Below are positions 52,749-61,994 of a DNA stretch of 64,000 nt, piece by piece. The notes beneath the pieces were generated by a model. It searched no databases and was not told the DNA's origin. It worked only from the letters and a program-made list of their open reading frames with translations. The position numbers and the translations under genes were made by a program. Source of the DNA: Thereva unica (taxonomy: Eukaryota > Arthropoda > Insecta > Diptera > Therevidae); the NCBI GenBank assembly GCA_949987705.1, contig OX465281.1, forward strand, positions 161,586,393-161,650,392. Direction: 5' to 3'. The first letter of the stretch is position 1; every line of letters begins with the position of its first letter.

Positions 52749-52780
<32 letters not shown>
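49190..52780 (+). mobile_element. CR1-like LINE with intact EN-RT ORF
   Basis: Contains a ~480-bp T-rich 5' region, one long ORF2, a ~220-bp 3' region and a tail of three TTGAA units running into a 32-base A tract (52736-52780). No separate ORF1 with a recognisable domain is present, so the copy may be 5'-truncated. The left boundary is approximate and no target duplication was identified. Confidence 0.65.
49666..52521 (+). CDS. CR1-like ORF2: endonuclease and reverse transcriptase
   Basis: 951 codons without interruption; the first ~35 residues before LNICVLNARSLNNK are low-information, so the true start may lie further in. Endonuclease: NARSLNNK, VSETWL near residue 68, VISVYCPP, GDFNAD near 174, LLDVLATT and SFLDHDLLFLSV. 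RT: IGYDEISPRFFKLL, FRPISILPFLAKAFEK, SGFRKNHSCETAIL, LLDFSKAFDSV, VPSGVPQGSILGPLLFSLYI, and YADD at 680-683 (51703-51714). The C-terminus has the YGSLLSPTIRSMLVKSLILP and LWNDLPSSL blocks typical of the CR1 group. All key residues appear to be present, so this copy could in principle be active or recently so. A related, damaged copy is at 54525-56375. Confidence 0.8.
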   Translation: MKLWLCSFLAFMYQFPDRVHKQGRLLNILCSTSSGLNICVLNARSLNNKMDELRWMFDQTKIQVVLVSETWLKPEIPSSFVSLRNFVLHRGDRFDRTGGGVAVYVTSSLSSRVLGKSNGLQFEFIAVEIKSPCDKCVVISVYCPPNAFNSDIATEFSDLVSSLSHHYENIIVAGDFNADLLKINPRANALRYLFETLDLHILNNLPTFLNCQNPSLLDVLATTCTDAVLKHHQLSPPSFLDHDLLFLSVRFSLGVLSVSSSYTFRDFSNINVDQMSEAASVIPWDVIYRTTCVDAKVSLLTLFTQSLFDQCVPLVTRSRRPSSPCPWFSSEIRDLISQRECMYRRYRKTRILRYLNAYKQLRNLVTSKVKSRKRSFYARKLDPSLNTKQLWSNLRSLGIHATAPSHFDIDVDLLNRSFIQSPPAFPISRSFSVLPHSTDGFAFRCVDSSEVFEILLSISSSCIGYDEISPRFFKLLAPLILNIITHVFNYCLTTSQVPLLWKKAIVIPLPKKSSPADISDFRPISILPFLAKAFEKTVFIQVQRYLESNSLISEYQSGFRKNHSCETAILKVTTDIRSALDKGDVAVLVLLDFSKAFDSVVHTILLSKLSQRYRFSSSATRLFSSLLSNRFQCVRHNNVVSSLLQVPSGVPQGSILGPLLFSLYINDLPSTIGHCSFHLYADDLQLYTSCPPSQIDSCISDLNSTLSRINEWSALNFLKLNPKKSQVLVLSRSSMLPVRMPLICLDNIPLPIVDRVHNLGIAINAKLTCCDQVSLMLSKIYGTLRKLWLYGSLLSPTIRSMLVKSLILPHFLYGSLVYIVYDSSCRQRLNVAFNDCLRFIFHLRRSDHVSSVRNSLIGCNLFCFFDIMALALLHKVFYAKSPSYLSDFLTPLQTSRSLKFLIPAHRSRIGSRSFFVHAIRLWNDLPSSLQRISTVTTFRKQVSLLLSTSSL

Positions 52781-52784
<4 letters not shown>

Positions 52785-52844
52785 ATTATGATTCTCTTAT
52801 ATATTTTCTTCACTGGTCTGTTTTCCTGCATTCGCGTCCTGCCC

Positions 52845-53215
52845 GTCGTAGTCTATTTATTTTGATTTAGTTGACGATGTCTATTTCTTTGTAGATTTGG
52901 TACAGTTCGTCATTGTATCTGATTTTCCACATACCGTTTATGTTTAATGGTCCAATAATGTGTCTTAAGATTTTTCTCTCAAAAGCTCCTAATTAGTTTG
53001 CGACTTCAGGCCTTATAAGAGATTTGTATAGTTCAAATTTAGTTTTCCTGTATAATAATCTTGATTGAAGTACTTTACGCAGTGAATAAAAACTTTGATT
53101 GCCCTGTTGTATTCTGCTTTTAACTTCCTCCAGCTCTTCGTTTGTTGACGACACTATTGTTCCTAGGTATTTAAAGCTCTTCCCTACCTCTATATTGGTC
53201 TTGAAGTCATGTCTT
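52845..53215 (-). pseudogene. RTE-type reverse transcriptase C-terminal scrap
   Basis: Reverse reading gives GKSFKYLGTIVSSTNEELEE, then VKSRIQQGNQSFYSLRKVLQ, RKTKFELYKSLIRPEVAN, an in-frame stop, and GAFERKILRHIIGPL, MWKIRYNDELYQIYKEIDIV. This is the end of the RT palm/thumb and the C-terminal domain of RTE-type LINEs (the YLGS...RRIQLGNRAYYGLR pattern). About 120 codons remain, with two stops; neither the active site nor the endonuclease is present. Confidence 0.65.
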
Positions 53216-53485
53216 CGGCTTGTACATTAAGCAAAACCAAGAATAAGACTAACATTTAGCCATGCTCGCAAGACCAAGACCAAGGCTTAGCCGTGCTCGC
53301 AAGACTAAGGCCAAGACTATATTAGTTTTGTCTTGTTCACTAGTTATGAAGATTTTAATTTTGAAGTTTTGGATTTATTTTAAATGTTTTAACGTTCCGT
53401 GCAGAGAGCCGCACCGCGTCCGAGCTACTAACAACAAAAAAATTCAAACAAAATTCGGTAATTTTTCTAATTTGTTTAAGAAATT
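53216..53485. other. Short degenerate repeat and spacer
   Basis: GCTCGCAAGAC[C/T]AAG[A/G]CCAAG recurs at about 53265 and 53297. No gene. Confidence 0.35.
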
Positions 53486-54285
53486 ATGTTTAACAATATT
53501 TTATTGAAAGTTGTGCTCAATAGATACTGAGTCCTTTTTCGAGCGAATTTGAAACGCGCCTAGCATTTCTGGCGTCGCCGAGTTAGCAATTTTTGTGGAA
53601 AAAACGCCTTAGTTGCAGTTTTTTGCCAAAAATCTTAAAAAAATTAAAAACCATAAAAAAAATTTAAAAACCAGAATTTTAATGATTGGATATTGTAAAG
53701 AGAGTCTTAGAGTATACGTAAAAAAATCACGACCAACATGGGAGTTTTTCTTTTGGCGCAGTAACAAATTTAACTTTTTAAATTCACTTAATTGCAAAAT
53801 TCATTATGCAAAAACTATTTGACCGACCGTGGTCGGGTTTTGGATATAAGTTAATCATGCCTTTAACTATCTAATTCCAAAATTAAATTGGAAGATAATG
53901 GTCTCTCCTTTCCTTGTGCTAACTTTAAAGTGAGGAACTTTTTTTCGCGGTTTTCGGCTATTTTGCAATGCAAAAATACAAATTTCAAAAATCCACCTTA
54001 GGGTAAGTTTTAGCAAATCTAATAACGAACAAAACATGCTCAACAAATTTTTCGCCCAGAAGCCTTCGTTAAGAGATATTTAACAAGAAAGGCCAAAAAC
54101 CAGGGAATTTTTTGTGAACTTTTCAGTTTTTGGGCTACCAAAAGTTTTCCTGGGAGTTTCATGCTTGCGCACCCCCTAAATATTGTTGAGGATATCATTT
54201 CTGACCGATTCCACCAAAAAAGTCCGTTACATCACGCCAAAACCAAAAGTTCTAGGTTTCACTGCTCTAGCGCCTGGACTAGAAG
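53486..54285 (+). repeat. Repeat A copy 3 (full length, forward)
   Basis: An uninterrupted ~800-bp copy from TTATGTTTAACAATA to GCTCTAGCGCCTGGACTA. It serves as the reference that shows copy 1 (21004-21434 and 23462-23826) to be split by E1. It has no coding potential and no clear terminal inverted repeats, so its class is unknown. Confidence 0.7.
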
Positions 54286-54524
54286 GGAAAAAAACAAAAT
54301 GGAAAAATAACAATAAAAAAAATAACTTACTTACTAACTAACATTAAAATATATCTTATAATATACATAAATAATAATATACATAAATAATAATTAAAAA
54401 AAAAAAAAAAAAAAAAACAAAAATAGAAAGAGCAAAAAGAAAAGAGAGAAAAAAAGAAAAATTAGATTTGCAGTTTGAGAGAACTAGAGTGCAAGCAAAT
54501 AGATAGATGGATAGTATTTGCATT
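54286..54524. other. AT-rich tail of the reverse-strand CR1-like copy
   Basis: On the reverse strand this is the 3' end of the LINE at 54525-56375. Repeats of TTATTTATGTATAT (54357-54390) and a T tract of ~22 bases lie at the end of its 3' untranslated region. Confidence 0.45.
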
Positions 54525-56375
54525 TCAAGACGGTCTGCCCGTAAGGTATTCAAAAAGACGCCTTTTGAAAACACAGCTTGATTCAATAAATTGCAAATTA
54601 TAAGGAAGATAATTCCAAAGCAGAGCTGCATAAACATAGTATGAACGTTGGCCTAGCATAGAACGAAACCGAGGAATAATTACATTATTATTTCTAAGCG
54701 ATTGCGAGAACTGGAGGTATTCAGAGGTAGGGGGGTTTTCGCCGTCTAAGTATATCATGAAAAGACCTCAGCAACCTCAAGTCTTTATAAGTTTTTAAGG
54801 AACACCCCAAGACATTGTTCACAAAAGGCGTAGTGTGATCATACCGTCGTAGATTATAAATAAAGCGTATGCAATCATTGTATGCGACTTCAATTTTCCG
54901 AGCACAGTCTAACGAGGGAAAGACTAAGTAGCCATGCATTAGATGGGGCAGGAGTAGCGTTTTTGCTAAGCGCAAACGAAGGGCGCAATTCATAAAGTTT
55001 CCATACAGACGGAGTTTCCTGGGAAGACAATAGGTTTTACTCACTATATAACGGATATGGTCACAACAGGTCATAACATGGTTTAGAGTTACTCCGAGAT
55101 TTTTAACACGATCTACACGCTGAATAGGATTGCCATTTAAAATGACTCTGGGAAAAACCAGTCTGGGGTTAACAGAGTGAGCTAAGACTAGATATTGCGA
55201 ATTTCCTGGATTGAGTGATAGGCGATTAACCGAGGCCCAAAGAAGAACATTTTGTAAGTCCTCGGATAATTTTCGCACTCCTAACACCAATTGGTCCTTA
55301 GGCATAAAGAATAGGTGAATTTTGGAGTTGATTACTACTGCAGGAAGGTCATTAATGAATATACTAAATAGGAGAGGGCCAAGAATGGAACCTTGCGGAA
55401 CCCCACAGCAGAGGATGGTAGAGGTTGAAGCACGATTATGCAGCATTACTTGCTGCGAACGGTTATTCAAGAAACTATGCATAAGCTTGAGAGCAGATGA
55501 GGAGAAACTAAACTGTGTGCGGAGCTTTTTTAGAAGTAGGGAGTGGTCAACATTATCAAAAGCCTTGGAAAAGTCTAGTAGTGCAAGATTGCAGACTTGG
55601 TTCTCATCTAAGTATGTAGTTCCTAATATCGGTCGTGATTTTAAGAAGTGCGGTATCACAGCTGTGGGCTTTTGAAAACCAGATTGGCAGGGACTTATAA
55701 GCTGATAACGTTCCCAGAGCTCGACAATTTGAAATACAATCAGTTTCTCAAGAACTTTAGCTAAAAACGGTAAGATGCTAATAGGACGGAAGTCAGCAGG
55801 GCGCTCAGGGGAAGAACATTTGGCAACAGGGAGTACAAGGGCATGTTTCCAAGAATTGGGAAATTTGGAAGTAGTAATGCATGAGTTAATCAAATGAGTT
55901 ATAATAGGTAATAGACTAGGTAACAATAGTTTAAGAAATCTCGGCGATATCTTGTCGCTCCCTGTAGCGTTCGATTGAATGCCATTTATAACACATAAAA
56001 CTTCAGCGTGGTTTACGCAGCGGAAACTAAATCCATTAGGCGACGCGACGACAGAGGAACATGCGTAATACGGACAGAGTAACTTGAAGTAAAGTGCGAA
56101 TTCAGACTTTCGGCATCGAAGTCATGGGCTATAGGCTCTTTTTTTGATTGTACCCCTAACTTACTTAAATTATTCCATAGTTTCTTCGGTGGCAGAGTCA
56201 GGTTGAGTCGGCATGCGTAGAAATTTCGCTTGGCTTCTTTAATTTTAGCCGTGGGGATATTACGGAGTCGTTTAAAAGAGTTTTTGGCACTTTCGGTTTT
56301 TAGTTTTACGAATCTTTTATAGAGAAACTCCCGCTCAATAATTAAGGACTTAATTTCTAAACTTGGTCTTATCAT
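54525..56375 (-). pseudogene. Degraded CR1-like LINE ORF2
   Basis: Three pieces read right to left. 56375-56013 covers the endonuclease-RT linker (REFLYKRFVKL, KEAKRNFYACRLN, LWNNLSKLGV). 55926-54721 covers the RT (RPADFRPISILPFLAKVLEK, NLALLDFSKAFDNVDH, GVPQGSILGPLLFSIFINDL). 54758-54525 covers the C-terminus (GQRSYYVYAALLWNYLPY). The catalytic YADD is absent: after KIHLF the sequence runs FMPKDQLVLG, so several residues are lost or replaced. The endonuclease is missing. Sequence blocks are close to those of the intact LINE at 49666, so both belong to related families. Confidence 0.7.
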
Positions 56376-56634
56376 TAACGTCAGTCAATGTGAAAATGTT
56401 TTCCCAAGGTAACCCCTCACAACATTCATTCGAGCAACTTGGAGCAAAATTAATATCAGTTTCACGATTAGGATTAACGTTTATGTCTAAACAACTATGA
56501 TCGATATTTTCGAGTTGTTCCAAATCACTATTTAATTTTTCAGAACTTAGTCGACTAAACAAAGAAAAGGTACTTTTAACTGAATATGGCGAAATTTTTG
56601 GTTTTGTTATTATTCTTGTTTTTTTATTATTCAT
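56350..56634 (-). pseudogene. Short ORF behind a tRNA-Ser primer site, possible gag start
   Basis: 94 codons starting MNNKKTRIITKPKISPYS, with an acidic and Cys-containing later part (CSNECCEGLPWENIF). I do not recognise a domain. It lies ~280 bp after a retroviral primer site and would be in the position of gag. Its end runs into the CR1-like LINE, which probably inserted here and cut it. Confidence 0.4.
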
Positions 56635-56639
56635 GGATA

Positions 56640-56932
56640 GGAAAAGCTGATAGAAAGGAAAAAATTCAATATCTACTTACATGAATGCCACAAAAGTGAG
56701 GAGAGTTGCCATTGTCATTATATTCGGTTCACTGGTGCAAAAAGTTTAAACTCGCCGATCCAAAATTCCCTCGATTTCCTCTTGCTGGGTGGGTAAAGTT
56801 TTCCAATATTCCCTCGGAAGGTGATGCTTTTTCAATTTTCCTTTGAAGTTTTCACTACACTTTCACTCACGGTAAAATAAAAATAAAATTTATTTCACGA
56901 GGATCGTCACCGTCATCCTACCGACTGCGCCA
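56640..56932 (-). promoter_or_regulatory. Retroelement leader with tRNA-Ser primer site and splice donor
   Basis: On the reverse strand TGGCGCAGTCGGTAGGATG (56914-56932) is the tRNA-Ser primer site used by many insect Gypsy-group elements. About 200 bases on, an ATG at 56718 opens a 13-residue hydrophobic reading (MTMATLLTFVAFM) that runs straight into GTAAGTAG near 56680, a good splice donor. The LTR would lie to the right of 56932, but I could not define its outer end. Confidence 0.5.
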
Positions 56933-57180
56933 ATAATAGTCTTGCAATACTTTGCAAGACAAAAGAAACAATAACGAATAAAAATAAAAACTTCGGTTAA
57001 CGAAAATATTTAGCTTTATTTAAAATTTTAACTTCAACCTCCTTTGACGAATGCTCAGTAAGAACTGATTTTCTTATAAAATGGAAATTATATTCCTAAA
57101 GTTAAAATTGTTGACATAGAAAAAAATGAGTTTTATTACAAGATTTGAACAAAGCTAATTACTGCTGAATTAAGAAAATT
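56933..57180. other. Possible LTR remnant, no gene
   Basis: AT-rich sequence between the primer site and the LOA-like LINE. It contains TCTTGCAATACTTTGCAAGA, an inverted repeat, at 56940-56959. It may be the 3' part of the 5' LTR. Confidence 0.35.
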
Positions 57181-57227
57181 ATGACCTCACCGATGTATCT
57201 ACACCTTGACGTGGTGGTGAGGCTTGC

Positions 57228-58469
57228 GTGGTCCCGTTAGGACGCCCTGACCAAGATAGATACGTAAGAGCAATGGAAAAAACTAAGGGAATTTGTACCC
57301 CAGGTGGTAAACCTGCAAGCCAGGGAAATCCACCCTCTACGGAGGTCGGCCTCATGGATTCTGGGGGAGGCCATCTATTGCTTGATAGGAACAGGGAAGT
57401 GGACGACTCGCATGTCAACGCAGTCAAGCAGGAAAGCGTAGAAGCGGCGGCGAGCGAGCTAGTGAAGCTGAACCTGGAGGTATGCTCAGAGAAGGTGGAC
57501 AATGCGACGCAGCAATGTGTCAAGAGGTCAGCCGGCTCTGGGCCTACGTTAGCGCAGGAATCCGACTCGGAAAAGAGGCTGCGAATGCAGCTGAAGCAGA
57601 AGAGGAAGACGGAACGCAAAAGACAGAAGAAGGCAACTTCCTCTGTTGGGGGATCGGCCGAGTCCACTCCGGAGGAGGTGGGACCCACGAAGAGGTTTAG
57701 AGGTGAAAGTCTCTGCACCTCAGCTGTGGGTTCTACTGTCAAAGGGGAGGATAAGGCCAGGGAAAGGAAGGATGGACAACCTCAACCTGTAAAACAGGGA
57801 GGAGTCAACCCGTCTGTCTCGGGGGTCGTGCGTGCGGAGCCTGTGGCGGAGAATACCTACGCAGGCATAGCAAGCAGTGACCTCCGTTTGGGTGTGGCCG
57901 ACGATGGAAGGGAGGAGGGTTTGGGCATGAAGCAGGTAACCGTTTTTAAAGCGGCCTTGCTTAAGGCACTAGACTCTCTGCCTGACAACGCTGGCGACAT
58001 CGGCATTACCGAGGTAGACTTGGAGGACGGGGTCATTGCACTCAGGTGCGTGAACCAAAAATCCAAGGCCTGGCTGTACGAAGCTGTCGGAAAGATGACT
58101 GACCTATGGGAAGGAGTCAATCTGAGAGTGGAGCGCCTTCACATCCTTAAGGATGTGAGGAGGATGATCATCCGTGTTCCCGGTTCGCCGGAGAGCAAGG
58201 AAACCATCCTAGCCAGATTACGTCGTCAAAATGCCTGTGTGACGGACACTTCTAAGTGGAGGGTCAGTCGCATAGGCAGATATGGTGACGCGAAAAACGG
58301 CGGTACCATTCTCACCGTATGGTGTCCGAAGGAGGAGGCGGAGGCGGTCAGGCATGCAGGGGGGAAACTCAACTGCGGGCTGGACCTTGCCTACGTGCGA
58401 TTCCAGAAGGACAAGCCGGAGGAAATGGTAGAGCCGGCCGGAAAGGCAGCTGAACAAGGGGACCAGTGA
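57228..58469 (+). CDS. LOA/R1-like ORF1 protein (DUF4780-like)
   Basis: 413 codons, open. A more likely start is the ATG at 57273 (MEKTKGICTPGGKP). The N-terminal half is charged and repetitive, with a lysine/arginine stretch (KRLRMQLKQKRKTERKRQKK) suited to nucleic-acid binding or nuclear entry. From about residue 235 the sequence (FKAALLKALDSL..., IALRCVNQKSKAWLYEAV, LWEGVNLRVERLHILKDVRR) matches what I recall of the DUF4780 domain found in ORF1 of such LINEs. The end is Glu/Lys-rich. It stops just before the ATG of ORF2 (58471), a usual LINE spacing. There is no CCHC knuckle. Confidence 0.7.
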   Translation: MVPLGRPDQDRYVRAMEKTKGICTPGGKPASQGNPPSTEVGLMDSGGGHLLLDRNREVDDSHVNAVKQESVEAAASELVKLNLEVCSEKVDNATQQCVKRSAGSGPTLAQESDSEKRLRMQLKQKRKTERKRQKKATSSVGGSAESTPEEVGPTKRFRGESLCTSAVGSTVKGEDKARERKDGQPQPVKQGGVNPSVSGVVRAEPVAENTYAGIASSDLRLGVADDGREEGLGMKQVTVFKAALLKALDSLPDNAGDIGITEVDLEDGVIALRCVNQKSKAWLYEAVGKMTDLWEGVNLRVERLHILKDVRRMIIRVPGSPESKETILARLRRQNACVTDTSKWRVSRIGRYGDAKNGGTILTVWCPKEEAEAVRHAGGKLNCGLDLAYVRFQKDKPEEMVEPAGKAAEQGDQ

Positions 58470-58470
58470 A

Positions 58471-59096
58471 ATGGAATCCTCGTCAGCTGGGCGGGAGGTG
58501 GGCCAGTTCCGGCAATTAAAGGTTTGCCAGTTGAATCTACACCATAGCAGAGCAGCATCAGCAATGATGACGCGAGGCTTCGGTGAGATGAAGCTGGATA
58601 TTGCTCTCATACAGGAACCCTGGATCTACAAGGGTAGGATTAGGGGACTATCTGGGAGCTTTGACACTCTGTACGTTCCCAATGCGAATGAAAGAGTGAG
58701 GACGTGTGTGCTGGTGAAACACAGAGTGCAGGCGGTTTTACTGCTGCATTTGTGCACACCAGATCTCACAGCAGTACGCGAATGCACACAACACGGTGTG
58801 GGGAAGCACCAACGACAACCATAGAGGAGAGGCTTTGCTCGAATTTGTGGAATGCAACAATCTAGTTATTGCAAATAGAGGGGCAGAACCAACCTTCGTC
58901 GATGCTAGACGAAGGGAAGTCATAGATATAACTCTATGCAGCAACCGGATGTTGACAAGATTGACCAACTGGGAGGTGATGGATCGGACGACTATGTCAG
59001 ATCACAGAGCCATTTCATTTGAGATAGCGTACGGAACCCCGGGCAGGGGAGACGGACAAAAGGGCTTCCTATTCGCAGCTAATCTGAAAATAAAAT
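58471..59096 (+). pseudogene. LOA/R1-like ORF2: endonuclease with internal deletion
   Basis: The first frame has KVCQLNLHHSRAAS, DIALIQEPWIYKGRIRGLSG and RTCVLVKHRVQAVLL, the N-terminal endonuclease blocks with the catalytic Glu. Near 58785 the frame changes and the text jumps to NAHNTVWGSTNDNHRG, ANRGAEPTFVDARRREVIDI and the final SDH motif. Some tens of residues, including the usual GDFNAH start, are deleted. The reading ends at 59096 and the RT that should follow is absent. Confidence 0.7.
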
Positions 59097-59205
59097 GAGG
59101 AAATTCCAAAATTTCCTACATAATATTTTTGACATGAGGCTACTCGATAAAAATGTAAATAATTAGTCAGTAGCTGCATTTTCTTACAAGTACATTTTCT
59201 AACAG

Positions 59206-60615
59206 AAGGCGACAAGGGTGCTTCACCAGTGTAGAAGAGTATGTGGAGTAAGGTGGGGTATCTCACCAAGGTTAGCATACTGGACATATACCATGATGGT
59301 GAGACCCATCATAACTTATGCCTCGGTGGTCTGGTGGACTAAAGTCACACAGAAAACCGTCAAGAGGCATCTGGACAAGGTGCAAAGAATGGCCAGCGTA
59401 GGTGTGAGCCGTGCTTTCCGCACCACACCCGCCGCGGCATTGGAGGCGCTGTTAGGTCTGCTGCCGTTAGATCTCCAGGTGATGAAGACTGCGGCAGCCT
59501 CAGCGATTCGGATGAGACGGGATGCCGCATGTTAGGCGTCAGGAACCTTATATGGGCACATGAAGATTCTGGATCGCATTAAAGGGATTAGGGAGCTCAT
59601 GATGCCCATGGAAGGGATCACAAAAATGAGGGTGACCGAAAGGTATCATAAAACCCTCATAGGGAACGGAACGCTCCCGGAAGGGAGGCCGGAAGACATA
59701 TATATCTTCACGGACGGATCCATGATTGACGGCAGAGCAGGTGCGGGAGTCTTCTCAGAGGACTTAAATCTGACCTGCTCTCTGGCTTTGGGGAATTACA
59801 CCTCAGTCTACCAGGCGGAAATGCTTGCTCTGCTGCACGCGCTGGATCACATAAATGAGGGTCAGGTGCAGGGAAGAAGTATCCTTATAGCACTGGACAA
59901 TCAGGCTGTGATCAAGCGCATGAATCAGACAGAGATTAATGCGTCTCTGGCGCTGGAATGTGTCCAAAAACTAAACAGGTGTGCGAAACAAAACAACGTG
60001 ACGCTAGCTTGGGTTAGAGGACATACAGGCATCGATGGGAACGAAAAGGCTGACAACCTGGCAAAACAGGGGTCAACCTCGGAATTCTGGGGACCGGAGC
60101 CATACTCTGCCATTGGCAGAGGGTTGGTAAGGAACTGCATCGAGAAATGGGTCGCTGAGGAACACCGGAGACGGTGGGACGCTATGACCACGTGTAGGCA
60201 GGCTAAGACGGTGCTTACGCTGCCGATTACCGCAGCCAGAAGAAGGATCCTGCATATGCAAAGAAGAACCCTCAGATGGTTGGTGGCACTGATTACAGGA
60301 CACGGCTGTTTCAGGTATCACCTAAAAAGAATGGGAATTCTGGAGGATGACACCTGTCGGATTTGCCTGGAGGAACCTGAGACGGCCACACACATAGTGT
60401 GTCACTGTCCGGCGGTGGCGAGAAAAAGGGCTGCCATAACTGGACTCCATTGGATGGAGGACATGAGGCAGACTCCCTTCAATCAGCTGCTTGCGATAAC
60501 TAGGGGAGTCGAAGCAAGGGAGCAATGGGTGTTCAATTCTTCACAACATAATATAAATCTCCCTAGTTTATCTTTCATGTTTTCTTTTCCTTCTTCGTTC
60601 ACCATATCACCTTAG
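59206..60615 (+). pseudogene. LOA/R1-like ORF2: RT thumb, RNase H and CCHC end
   Basis: Begins in the thumb region (VLHQCRRVCGVRWGISPRLA, PIITYASVVWWTK), with one TAG at 59533. After it, one open frame (to 60615) carries an RNase H domain: IFTDGSMIDGRAGAG near 59706, QAEMLALLHAL, ALDNQAVIKRM, and WVRGHTGIDGNEKADNLAK near 60010, giving the D-E-D-H/D set. The C-terminal CRICLEEPETATHIVCHCP zinc motif is present. RNase H catalytic residues look intact even though the RT is deleted. Confidence 0.75.
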
Positions 60616-60650
60616 GGCACGTTAATACTGTTTATTTCAGAAAAATAAAG

Positions 60651-61123
60651 CCGCATTAGGAAAACAGGTGCAGCTACATATACTCCTGGGCAATTATATT
60701 GAAACAATCACGGTCATTCAGCTCTAACAAGTGAACATCAAGAACTTATCAACAATTAACATCATCTTTGGATAACATGGATATTGAGTAGCATCATTTA
60801 ACATCATTAACATTGATACTAATTTAACTTTAAGAAACCAAATTTTTCTTAAGAACATTCACTCAAAAATTCATACATTCACTCGAATAGATATTTACTC
60901 TGGTAACACTTCTCACCTCAACACATGCACAATTAAAATTTTCATTCCCACTTGCATCATTCAAACAAAAATCACTCCCGTTATATATTTCTATCCCCAC
61001 TTGAATCGAATTCAAGTGAGTTAACAAAAATCGTTGCACCCATGAATCTTCCTCTCTTTGGATACCGGACGCTTCGAGGGTAAGTTGATCTGAACTTTAT
61101 ATTTTTCTTTTCCTCCATTTCAA
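60651..61123. other. Spacer, nothing recognised
   Basis: AT-rich with several CATTCACTC/CACTCAAAAAT motifs. CGAGGGTAAGTTG near 61075 could be a splice donor. No gene. Confidence 0.4.
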
Positions 61124-61425
61124 AGTTCTTGGGAATAGACCAAGAACTATTCCTAAAATTTTCCTTAGTTCTCGGGAATAGACCGAGAACTCTTATTCCT
61201 AATTTTCCTCAGTTCTCGGGTATAGACCGAGAACTACTATTACTAATTTTCCTTAGTTCTCGGGTATAGACCGAGAACTACAACTATTACTAACTTTCCT
61301 TACTTCTCGGGAATAGACCGAGAACTACAACTATTTACTAATTTTCCTTAATTCTCGGTAATAGACCGAGAATTAATATTAACAACTTTCCTTTTCCCTG
61401 TTCATGGGAACAGACTATGAACAGT
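61124..61425. repeat. Seven tandem hairpins with covarying stems
   Basis: Dyads AGTTCTCGG / 7-nt loop / CCGAGAACT recur at 61124, 61167, 61211, 61255, 61302, 61350 and about 61399, spaced 43-50 bp and separated by TTTTCCTTA-type linkers. Copy 1 swaps a C-G pair for T-A. Copy 6 swaps G-C for A-T. Copy 7 has a different stem (CTGTTCATGG / CTATGAACAG) that still pairs, with one G-T wobble. Copy 5 has one uncompensated mismatch. The loop is G[A/T]ATAGA, TAATAGA or GAACAGA. Confidence 0.8.
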
Positions 61426-61639
61426 AATTTCTAATTCCTTTCTCCTTTGACCTTGATTTTGACAATCCCTTTGTCCGCAACCAAATTAAAGTTCAAGGCC
61501 AACTTTCAAGGTCAGGTGAGTACTTAATTACAACAATACCAAATTCATATTTTCATAATTTTTTTTGCATTTTCTTCTCTAAATAATAATATTTGATATG
61601 GTGAACGATTTCTTACGATTTTCATGATTCGTTACAAAT
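61426..61639. other. Spacer after the hairpin array
   Basis: Contains TTCAAGGCC and TTTCAAGGTC repeats and a consensus splice-donor-like GTCAG|GTGAGT at 61511-61521. No open frame of note. Confidence 0.4.
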
Positions 61640-61994
61640 ATATTGTAACTAGCATAAAACCCGCGTGCCTTGCAACGCCTTTAAAAACTGTTTATTATGT
61701 GCAATGTTTTCCTTAAAAAACCCAACAAAAAAGTCAGCTGTTATTATCCCTAAAAAGGGTTTATTATAGTGCATTTTTTTAATAAATATGGTAAACAAAT
61801 TGCTGCGAATATCACCTCTGCTCAACAAATCTGCAAGTTTTGAAGCAGAGATTGGCATGTATATGTCATCAAGAAAAGTGACATTTTAGGGTTTGACGAA
61901 CGTTCGTTAAGTTTGTTCGCCTATTTACGTGGATGTAAGAAATTATGAAGCAATCACAAATGAATATTAAATAAAGTGAATTTCGAGTCATTCA

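Larger units (their letters stand above)
57181..60650 (+). mobile_element. LOA/R1-like LINE, internally deleted (no reverse transcriptase)
   Basis: The 5' end carries CACCTTGACGTGGTGGTGAG and then GCTTGCGTGG, a leader sequence I associate with LOA/R1-type LINEs. ORF1 is intact; ORF2 keeps parts of the endonuclease, then jumps to the RT thumb, RNase H and CCHC end. The central RT is missing, replaced by a ~100-bp AT-rich piece (59097-59205). The 3' end is near 60650 with AATAAA (60643). It could only have moved with help from another element. Confidence 0.7.

Noticed and set aside
57179..57742. Reverse-strand 187-codon ORF opposite LOA-like ORF1
   Set aside because: It arises from the GC-rich charged codons of ORF1; no domain or start context supports it.
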